This document shows, piece by piece, positions 1 through 6,283 of a stretch of 64,000 bases of DNA. The stretch is from NCBI RefSeq assembly GCF_005404945.1, contig NZ_BJDG01000006.1:62001-126000 (forward strand). Reading direction: 5' to 3'. This DNA comes from Lactiplantibacillus pingfangensis. GTDB taxonomy: Bacteria; Bacillota; Bacilli; Lactobacillales; Lactobacillaceae. A program made the position numbers and the translations under genes. The notes beneath the pieces were generated by a model. That model saw only the letters and a program-made list of their open reading frames with translations, ran no database searches and was not told the DNA's origin. Position 1 is the first letter of the stretch. Each line of letters starts with the position of its first letter.

Positions 1-375
1 ATGGTCAAAAATAATCGCCCCATCACAAGTATTTCCCAGCAAACTATTCATCAACGCCGTGTGGTTATTAGCTAAAGTCACACTAAGCCCATAATTTTTA
101 GCTGCCGCTGCCTGCGAAATGGTTTCAATTAATTGGTAAAAATAGGGTCCGGCAACACTGTCCGTGAAAACCCCAATCATATTCGTTTGCCCTGAACGTA
201 ACTGTTTCCCCATCAAGTTGGGCGAATAATTCAATTGATGGGCCGCGCTTAATATCCGCGCCTTGGTTTGTGGTTTAACAACATTGACCCCATTTAACGC
301 ATTCGAGACCGTTGAAATCGAGACCTTCGCCAATTGCGCAACATCTTTTATTGTTGCTTTTTTCAAATAACTCAT
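1..375 (-). CDS. LacI-family transcriptional regulator, N-terminal part (cut by the window edge)
   Basis: An ATG at 375 on the minus strand opens 125 uninterrupted codons that run off the window start, so the C-terminal part is missing. Residues about 6-27 form the LacI helix-turn-helix (VAQLAKVSISTVSNALNG), followed by the hinge and the beginning of a periplasmic-binding-like effector domain (IGVFTDSVAGPYF, then DGAIIFD near the edge). Such proteins bind operator DNA as dimers and are released by a sugar or sugar phosphate. The ATG lies 5 bp downstream of a 16-bp palindrome at 381-396, which fits autoregulation. The effector cannot be named because the controlled operon is outside the window. 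Confidence 0.9.
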   Translation of the reverse strand, partial: MSYLKKATIKDVAQLAKVSISTVSNALNGVNVVKPQTKARILSAAHQLNYSPNLMGKQLRSGQTNMIGVFTDSVAGPYFYQLIETISQAAAAKNYGLSVTLANNHTALMNSLLGNTCDGAIIFDH

Positions 376-380
376 CCTAA

Positions 381-396
381 ATAAAAACGTTTTTAT
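381..396. promoter_or_regulatory. Candidate LacI-type operator
   Basis: The sequence ATAAAAACGTTTTTAT is a perfect 16-bp palindrome with the central CG typical of LacI/CcpA-family operators. It lies directly upstream of the regulator start at 375. The role is inferred from symmetry and position only. Confidence 0.55.
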
Positions 397-514
397 AATT
401 ATCATTGTATCCGGTTCCAGCGTTAAAAACAAGGGACGAAAATCGTCGGGATGTGTCCTACCTTTCACGGCTTTCTCTAAGTTCATCATCAAGTGGGTTG
501 GTTTCCGCCTTACC

Positions 515-650
515 GGGGGCCTCGTTTGAGGCTGGAACGCCATGAACCATTTTTGAGCCAAAAATCGGTCTCAAAAGCTGGTTTTTGACTAACCGCGGAC
601 AAACCACCACACTAAGTCAAATGCCACGGCTGAGCCTCAAACGACCCCCC
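515..650. repeat. Intergenic inverted repeat, about 136 bp
   Basis: The arms at about 515-533 and 632-650 share a perfect 12-bp match (TCGTTTGAGGCT against AGCCTCAAACGA) flanked by G-run and C-run. The 376-882 gap has no convincing gene. The element could be a small mobile-element remnant or a folded RNA; no second copy was noticed in this window. Confidence 0.45.
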
Positions 651-744
651 CTCACGGCTAAAAATGGGCATTATTTTGAATAATCAGTCAGCTAAAAAGT
701 CTCGACCAGTTACCTGCCCACCGAGCTAATCAGCAGTCACAACA

Positions 745-792
745 CAAAAATACCCAGAATCAGACGTAATTTGCGTCATAATTCTGGGTATT
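745..792 (-). terminator. Rho-independent terminator of the 3422-883 operon
   Basis: A 12-bp stem (AATACCCAGAAT / ATTCTGGGTATT) with an inner GACG/CGTC stem is followed by a T-run on the minus strand, 90 bp past the stop of the transporter gene. Confidence 0.75.
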
Positions 793-882
793 AGACCCGG
801 TTAATTTCAATAACAGCACTCTGTTAAAACTGGTAGTAACAATATTCTACTATCGCTAAATCTGCGACAACTGCACTCATAT

Positions 883-2124
883 CTAAGCTTTACTCAAATG
901 TGGTAACGCTAGAAAAATCACTAATCCTATCAGGAATAGGACACTCAATGATGCCGCACCAATCGTTGATTTACCAGTCATCTGCGTCACAATGCCGACT
1001 AAAACGGGGCCCATGACCGCGGAGAATTTGCCTAAAATATTATAAAAGCCAAAGAATTCGCTTCCTGATTGCTTTGGAATCAAACGCCCAAAGTACGACC
1101 GGCTCAGCGCTTGAATGCCACCCTGACTCGTTCCGACCAAGACCGCCAGAACCCAGAAATCAGTCACTGATTCTAATTTCAAAGCGTATAAGCAAATCCC
1201 TAAATAGATCACAATCCCAATTAGAATCCCCGTCCGCGTTGACGTTTTTCGGGCAATCCAGCCGTACAAAATGGAAAACGGAAAGGCCACCAGTTGCACA
1301 ACTAATAAGACAATCATCAGCGTCGTAGTTGTAATTCCCATATCCATCCCAATCGAAGTCGCCATCGTAAAGATGGTGTCGACACCATCAATATAGAAAA
1401 AGTATGCCACTAAAAACCAAGCGGCCGCTCGATAGTTTTTAAGATGTTTCAATGTGGACCAAACCCGTTTGAAGCTATCGGTCACTGGATGCGCATTCGG
1501 CTTTAGCGCATAGACTTGATGAACATTTTTCAGTAACGGAATATAAAAGATAATCCACCAAGCAGCCGCTAACACAAAACTCCAACGCGCAACGCCATAA
1601 CTCGATAACTGACCAAAACCACTCGTCAGTTGCAACACTAGGAATAAAATAAAGGCGAGCACGCCTCCCAGATAGCCGAACCCATAACCATAAGACGAAA
1701 TGCGATCCATCTGGTCATTCGGCGCCACATCCGTCAAAAAGCTATCATAAAAGAGATTACCACCCGAATACCCGATAATCGACAAAATATAAATACCGAG
1801 CAATAATTTCCAAGCGTTCGTTGGCGCCAGGCTTAACCCTAACGTCATCAACATCCCAACGACCGAAAAAATATTCAGTAATCGTTTTTTAGCCTTAGGA
1901 TAATCTGCCAAGGCGCCAAGCACTGGTGCTAAAATCGAAACGAGCAAGGTTCCCAGACTGTTCGCATACCCCCAGTAAGCCGTCGCATTCGCCGCAGCGA
2001 CCCCGTTGCTTTGCGCAATCGCCTTGAAATAAACGGGCAAAACCGCGGTCGTGACGATAATGCCATAGCCAGAGTTCGCCCAGTCATAGAAGATCCAACC
2101 CCACTGTGATTTGTTGAACTTCAT
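883..2124 (-). CDS. MFS transporter of the UMF1 (Atg22-like) type
   Basis: 413 residues with about 12 hydrophobic membrane segments. The N-terminus (QWGWIFYDWANSGYG) and the GGNLFYDSFLTDVA segment in the first half are typical of the UMF1 branch of the major facilitator superfamily, distantly related to yeast vacuolar effluxer Atg22. Substrates of bacterial members are not established. The start codon overlaps the stop of the upstream phosphodiesterase-like gene by 4 bp (ATGA), so the two are translationally coupled and probably work together, for example moving the product or substrate of that enzyme. A strong terminator follows. Confidence 0.85.
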   Translation of the reverse strand: MKFNKSQWGWIFYDWANSGYGIIVTTAVLPVYFKAIAQSNGVAAANATAYWGYANSLGTLLVSILAPVLGALADYPKAKKRLLNIFSVVGMLMTLGLSLAPTNAWKLLLGIYILSIIGYSGGNLFYDSFLTDVAPNDQMDRISSYGYGFGYLGGVLAFILFLVLQLTSGFGQLSSYGVARWSFVLAAAWWIIFYIPLLKNVHQVYALKPNAHPVTDSFKRVWSTLKHLKNYRAAAWFLVAYFFYIDGVDTIFTMATSIGMDMGITTTTLMIVLLVVQLVAFPFSILYGWIARKTSTRTGILIGIVIYLGICLYALKLESVTDFWVLAVLVGTSQGGIQALSRSYFGRLIPKQSGSEFFGFYNILGKFSAVMGPVLVGIVTQMTGKSTIGAASLSVLFLIGLVIFLALPHLSKA

Positions 2125-3422
2125 TCGCGGTCCTCCTTAAAAATGCCATCTAAACATTTTCCAGGCATTGGGCCGTCGAAGTGTAACCCTAATAACCGCG
2201 CAAAAGTTGGCGCTTCATCAACTAAATTAGCCGCATCAATCTGGACACCGGCTTTGACCGCGGGACCATTAAATAACAAGGTTGTTTGATAATCAGGCTT
2301 GGTTGGATCGTAACCGTGCACCCCATGATACCGATCTGGCTGACCCAAGGTTGCGGGGTGAACAGGTTCAACCACTACCGGCCGGCGACTTTCATCTGTA
2401 AAGTAATAGCCAGCCTGTGCTTCAACCATCAACGCGCAATTGGCATCTGCGCCCCGTTTTCCGGCCTGTTCACCAGTAATGATCGTTTCAACGCCTTCAA
2501 CACCGGCAATCAAGTCTTTCAATTCCGCCATCTCATTGAAATTGCGGGTGTAAATATAAGTTGAGCCATCCGCAGTTTTCGCCATTACTGACCAATCATC
2601 TTCAAACGTTTGGTCAGGACGAGCCGTCAGCCAGCCTTTTTGGGCAAACAAGGTATTCAAGTGAATCATCTTGGTCACATTAATTTGATAGTGATCCCCG
2701 AGAACGACAAAGTTTGTGTCAGCAAACGTACCAGCGCGCTTCGTTGCGGCAATCAGCTGACCAACATGTTGATCCAAACGATGTAATGCCGCCATGGCTT
2801 CCTTCGAACGCACCCCATAGCGATGGCGCATACTATCCATGTCAACCAAGTGAATCATCGTTAAATTAGGCTTCTTGTGGGTTAAGGTATCAACCGCACA
2901 GGCCGTGATAAACTCATCTAATTGCGGTTGCTTAATTCCGTTGCGCAAATGACCATACTTATGATTCATTTTTAATAAGAATAAGGGCGAACTGGCCTTA
3001 ATCGAGACCAGCACCTGATTCGTCCAAATGCGATTCGGAAAAATTTCAGCCAAATTAGATGTAATCTTGCTTCCCGCAGTGACTGGCCATAAAAAGGCCG
3101 CCGTGGTCATTTTTTGCTGATGCGCCAAATCATACAAGGTCGGCACTTTGATATCTTTTTGATACCAATACCAATCTGGTGAGCGCCGCTTTGGTTGTAA
3201 CTTCGTGTTATTAATAATGCCATGGACATTTGGATATTGGCCGGTGATGATAGTCGTATGCGATGGGTAAGTCAATGTCGGATAAATACCGGTGACCGCT
3301 TTGACCCAACTGCCACCCGTCATCAAGTTGTTCAATACAGGTAACTCGCTTTGATGTTCGCGCAAATCGCGAAACCCCAGTGCATCTAACGAAATGATCA
3401 CTAAATGCTGATTTGTTGCCAT
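2121..3422 (-). CDS. Alkaline phosphatase superfamily protein (nucleotide pyrophosphatase/phosphodiesterase-like)
   Basis: 433 residues. Visible family features are the first metal ligand in VIISLDALGF (residues 8-17), the nucleophile region YPTLTYPSHT near residue 50 followed by GQYPNVHGI, a D/H pair in HLVDMDSMRHRYG near residue 192, a D-H pair in VLGDHYQIN, and a late His in YHGVHGYDP. This is the type I phosphodiesterase / nucleotide pyrophosphatase fold (PF01663-like), a two-metal phosphoryl hydrolase. No signal peptide is seen, so it is likely cytoplasmic. SD GAGGCGG precedes the ATG. It overlaps the UMF1 transporter gene by 4 bp. The substrate is not known. Confidence 0.85.
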   Translation of the reverse strand: MATNQHLVIISLDALGFRDLREHQSELPVLNNLMTGGSWVKAVTGIYPTLTYPSHTTIITGQYPNVHGIINNTKLQPKRRSPDWYWYQKDIKVPTLYDLAHQQKMTTAAFLWPVTAGSKITSNLAEIFPNRIWTNQVLVSIKASSPLFLLKMNHKYGHLRNGIKQPQLDEFITACAVDTLTHKKPNLTMIHLVDMDSMRHRYGVRSKEAMAALHRLDQHVGQLIAATKRAGTFADTNFVVLGDHYQINVTKMIHLNTLFAQKGWLTARPDQTFEDDWSVMAKTADGSTYIYTRNFNEMAELKDLIAGVEGVETIITGEQAGKRGADANCALMVEAQAGYYFTDESRRPVVVEPVHPATLGQPDRYHGVHGYDPTKPDYQTTLLFNGPAVKAGVQIDAANLVDEAPTFARLLGLHFDGPMPGKCLDGIFKEDRE

Positions 3423-3514
3423 GGTTACCGCCTCTTTTTTTATGATAGGACGTGATTTCGACCTGAAAATTGCTAAAAAAACGCCTTATTTCAGTCGTTG
3501 AAAACCCGCCACTA

Positions 3515-3579
3515 GTTTCAGACTTTTGTACTTAAAATTATACCGCAGATATTTACTGAATGTCAGCGACGTCTGAAAC
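3515..3579. repeat. 9-bp inverted repeat upstream of the phosphodiesterase-like gene
   Basis: GTTTCAGAC (3515-3523) and GTCTGAAAC (3571-3579) are perfect reverse complements with a 47-bp spacer. They lie about 90-150 bp upstream of the start at 3422, so they could be an operator pair or a stem; no function can be assigned. Confidence 0.35.
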
Positions 3580-3706
3580 TGAGAGTTGGTTAATTTAGTC
3601 GAAATCAAAGACGGTCACTAATTTTATCAGTCTTACGTTGCCCGTTTTAAGACTCAACCTAAAAGTTGAAAATGCCAGTTAATCCGGTTATCCCAATGAC
3701 AATCTG

Positions 3707-4082
3707 GAGGTTGAAAGGACAAAAGAGCTCGTAAACACTGTCATATAGGCAACTGGCACTTCCAAATTAGTCGCGATTCTGCCTAACTCCGCTAAACCCA
3801 ACCTAAGAACAGTTAAGATAGCTGGAAGTCGCCGCTGATAGCATCGGTCGTGACCGTGGCGTTGGGTCGGCATGTTTCTTGCCGGCGTTACGCCACGGAC
3901 GGTCTGGGATACTTGCGATTTTTGCAAGGATTCCAGGCGAGGGCCAAGACGTCCCTGGCTTGGCCCGGTCCCACGGCCGCATGTTATCAGTGGCGACTGG
4001 AAGCGGCACTATCAACTAATCTTCATACCTTAATCATTGACATGACAGTAATTATTAGCGATTTTGATTTTTCAACCTTTAG
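3707..4082 (+). repeat. Composite intergenic repeat, copy A (contains module 1)
   Basis: Fills most of the gap between the phosphodiesterase-like and esterase genes. Ends are inverted copies of AGGTTGAAAGGACAAAA (3708-3724 and, reversed, about 4063-4079). It contains cloverleaf module 1 at 3829-3996 flanked by CTGGAAG (3822-3828 and 3997-4003). It lacks structured module 2, but keeps the sequence CCAAATTAG that in copy C belongs to an ISL3-type transposase remnant. Short ORFs crossing it are not convincing. Confidence 0.8.
3829..3996 (+). repeat. Structured module 1, copy A (cloverleaf fold)
   Basis: 168 bp with terminal inverted repeats (TCGCCGCTGATAG / TTATCAGTGGCGA). Within the closing stem, CGGTCGTG pairs with CACGGCCG, and three hairpins follow: CCGTGGCGT/ACGCCACGG, CTTGC/GCAAG and GGGCCAAG (3941-3948)/CTTGGCCC (3959-3966). 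The third stem changes sequence but stays paired in the other copies. Confidence 0.8.
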
Positions 4083-4091
4083 AAGACAATC

Positions 4092-4119
4092 AAAAAAAGC
4101 CCGCAACATGCGCGGGCTT
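4092..4119 (-). terminator. Rho-independent terminator of the esterase gene
   Basis: AAGCCCGC / GCGGGCTT stem followed by seven T on the minus strand, just after the stop at 4130. Confidence 0.85.
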
Positions 4120-4129
4120 GGGGGTTAGA

Positions 4130-4966
4130 CTAATTTTCATCGTGCAAGTAACCTTGCAACTGTAACCAACGAACTGCCAGTGGGAGCCAATGCGCGGCTT
4201 GGTCATTGAGATACTTCGTTTTATGTGGCTTCTTCGTCACGTGATTGGCTAATGCCAACCCGTGAATGCCGGAGCCAAATAAATGGTACTCTGTCTCAAG
4301 ACCTAATTGCATTAGCGTCTGGACGTACATCATCGTATTGATCGGTGGCACTAACTCATCGGTCACCGTCTGCCAGACAAATGCTGGCTTGCTTTGCGCG
4401 TTCAACAATTTTTGGGCAGCAAATAGCGTTGGATCAGTCGTAATCTTATCACGCTCAGCCACCGTAGTTGGAAAACCAGCATCCAAATCAATCACTGGAT
4501 AGCCTAAAATGACTGCGGCATGTTGCCCCACAAATTGATTAAGCTGGTACTTGGCACGCAATGCCGGATCAGTCGCAATCCCGTTATAGTCCGCGACCAC
4601 ATGCCCACCAGCAGAAAAGCCGGCCAAAATGATTCGATCTGGATCAATATGATGTGCGCTGGCTTGCTTTGTGACCCAGTCAATCGTTTGACCAAGCTGT
4701 TGCAATGCCCACGGATAAACTTTACTTGTCGCTGTTTCCAACTGATAGTTTAAAACGACCGCATGCATCCCCTCCGCGACAAATCGCATCGCAATGGGTG
4801 CTTCCTCACGACCAGAATGATAAGTAAACCCACCACCGGGACAAATAATAATGACCGGATAATCGACCGTTTCCCCAAAATCTGAAACTTGATCTAGCCA
4901 ATAAGCCGTCACTTTAAATGGATGTTCTTGCGTGACTAATGTTTGTTGTTCTACTTGCATCTTCAT
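4130..4966 (-). CDS. Alpha/beta hydrolase, esterase/acetylesterase-like
   Basis: 278 residues, the usual size for the hormone-sensitive-lipase / acetyl esterase group. The oxyanion motif is PGGGFTYHSG (about residues 43-52), the nucleophile serine is in LAGFSAGGHV (about 114-123), the acid is in TVTDELVP, and the catalytic His is in GSGIHGLAL. No signal peptide is seen, so it acts inside the cell, probably on small acyl or phenolic esters. It is single and divergent from the GntR gene at 5166; the shared 160-bp promoter region holds a candidate GntR site also found before the PTS gene at 41.8 kb. The exact substrate cannot be read from sequence. Confidence 0.87.
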   Translation of the reverse strand: MKMQVEQQTLVTQEHPFKVTAYWLDQVSDFGETVDYPVIIICPGGGFTYHSGREEAPIAMRFVAEGMHAVVLNYQLETATSKVYPWALQQLGQTIDWVTKQASAHHIDPDRIILAGFSAGGHVVADYNGIATDPALRAKYQLNQFVGQHAAVILGYPVIDLDAGFPTTVAERDKITTDPTLFAAQKLLNAQSKPAFVWQTVTDELVPPINTMMYVQTLMQLGLETEYHLFGSGIHGLALANHVTKKPHKTKYLNDQAAHWLPLAVRWLQLQGYLHDEN

Positions 4967-5068
4967 AATCCCCCATCTTAACTTAAGTTTGTATATCCCC
5001 CGAACTGACCTGCACGATTGTTGTTTACGCTTTCATTATACGGATGAGCACTCCCATCTGTCAATTTT

Positions 5069-5099
5069 GTTCGAATAAATAATTTAATTTGTTCGGATA
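5069..5099. promoter_or_regulatory. Candidate GntR operator between esterase and gntR
   Basis: GTTCGAATAAAT (5069-5080) is followed 22 bp on by a second half GTTCGGAT (5091-5098). The same 12 bases recur exactly upstream of the PTS gene (reverse strand, 41909-41920) and nearly so at 6020-6033. The site overlaps the gntR promoter region (TTCACA, TATAAT ending near 5125). Confidence 0.55.
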
Positions 5100-5165
5100 T
5101 TTTTCACAAATTATCTAAATTTTGTTATAATGAGGCTAACAATTAAGCGTATGAAGGTGACAACT

Positions 5166-5888
5166 ATGACGAATAGTAGTTTTGAAACGATTTACCAAGC
5201 TTTAAAAGAACGCATTCTAAAAGGGACGTACAGTATCAAAATGCGCCTCCCCATTGAAGATGATTTAATTACTGAATTTGACAGTAGTCGTTATGCCGTT
5301 CGCAAGGCAATTAAAAAGTTAGCAGAGGAAGGCCTCGTCTACAGCGTTAAAGGCCGTGGCGTTGTTTTACTGGAACACACCCCACAAACACAACAATTTA
5401 ATTTAAACTTAGGCGAATTATCTGGCATTCGAACAACCAATCCAGATCGCCCCTTTGATTATGAAACCGATTTAGTCAGTTTTGAGCAAATTATCGTCGA
5501 TCAGGCGCTCAGCCAACAAACTGCATTTGAAGTCGGCATTCCAGTTTATGCGATTCAACGGGTTCGTTCCATCAACGGGACGCGGGCGGTCATTGATATT
5601 AACTATTTCAATGCCCAACTGATTCCCGGAATCACGCCAGCGATTGCCAAGGCCTCGATTTATAATTATATTCAAAAAGAACTTAAGGTTAAGATTGCCG
5701 TCGTTAAACGGTTATTACGGGTTGATTCCGTTAAATCCGTTGACACTGATAACCTTGCTTTGGGAATCAACAACTGTGTTGGGAATATGATCAGCATTGC
5801 GTTTAATGATTCTGGTCGCCAATTCGAATATACCGAATCTCACTTCATTCCGAATGAACTTGTCTTTACACAACTCATTCGTAACTAA
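5166..5888 (+). CDS. GntR-family (HutC/UTRA type) transcriptional regulator
   Basis: Winged-helix domain in residues about 5-70 (IYQALKERILKGTY, then EDDLITEFDSSRYAVRKAIK) followed by a UTRA ligand-binding domain (VYAIQRVRSINGTRAVIDIN, YNYIQKELKVK). The ATG at 5166 is preferred to an upstream ATG at 5130: AAGGTG lies six bases before it, and 5130 sits only a few bases from the promoter -10 box TATAAT. UTRA regulators usually sense phosphosugars. It is divergent from the esterase and may also control the PTS gene at 39846, since both promoters carry the same box. Confidence 0.88.
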   Translation: MTNSSFETIYQALKERILKGTYSIKMRLPIEDDLITEFDSSRYAVRKAIKKLAEEGLVYSVKGRGVVLLEHTPQTQQFNLNLGELSGIRTTNPDRPFDYETDLVSFEQIIVDQALSQQTAFEVGIPVYAIQRVRSINGTRAVIDINYFNAQLIPGITPAIAKASIYNYIQKELKVKIAVVKRLLRVDSVKSVDTDNLALGINNCVGNMISIAFNDSGRQFEYTESHFIPNELVFTQLIRN

Positions 5889-5906
5889 ACCTTACCAACT
5901 GAAATT

Positions 5907-5939
5907 AGTCCGGCCGTCAAATGATGGCCGGACTTTTTT
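5907..5939 (+). terminator. Rho-independent terminator of gntR
   Basis: AGTCCGGCC / GGCCGGACT stem followed by TTTTTT, 20 bp after the stop codon. Confidence 0.9.
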
Positions 5940-6019
5940 GGTGTTCTGGCCTAATTTTGGGCGTTTTTGAAATATTTTGTGATAAATACGTGATATTGTT
6001 TCACATCACTATCAATTAT

Positions 6020-6033
6020 ATATTCGAATAAAT
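6020..6033. promoter_or_regulatory. Third copy of the GTTCGAATAAAT-like box
   Basis: ATATTCGAATAAAT abuts the -35 of the candidate small-RNA promoter at 6035-6062 and matches 11 of 12 positions of the box at 5069. It would place the RNA under the same GntR regulator, if the box is real. Confidence 0.4.
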
Positions 6034-6034
6034 A

Positions 6035-6213
6035 TTGACTATTTAATAGTTTAGTTTATAATGATACTTATAAAAGCTAATGGGGGTTAGCCTTTGTACC
6101 GCCGGAATAAAATGCTGACGGTTCTATCGCTCGGTGCCAAAGAATTAGATGTGGTCACTAGGAGTAAACTAAAAATAGTCGTTGAACAGCTAGGTGTTCA
6201 GCGACTATTTTTG
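6035..6213 (+). ncRNA. Candidate small RNA with its own promoter and terminator
   Basis: TTGACT (6035-6040), a 16-bp spacer and TATAAT (6057-6062) form a near-consensus promoter; transcription would start near 6069. The predicted RNA holds a stem pairing CTTTGTACCG with CGGTGCCAAAG and ends in a strong hairpin (AAATAGTCG..GTTCAACG type, 6172-6210) followed by a T-run. The hairpin also has a T-run on the minus strand, so it can end the surface-protein operon. ORFs inside are short and lack ribosome binding sites. A decayed small toxin gene is an alternative. Confidence 0.5.
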
Positions 6214-6283
6214 TCATTAAAACTTAAAGCTGACTGAATTTGCCGCGCCGATTAATTAGGCGTTTTTTTAGACTAAACACCCC

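Noticed and set aside
3688-3927. Short open frames inside composite repeat A (also in copies B, C and D)
   Set aside because: They run across structured non-coding repeats, differ between copies and lack ribosome binding sites.
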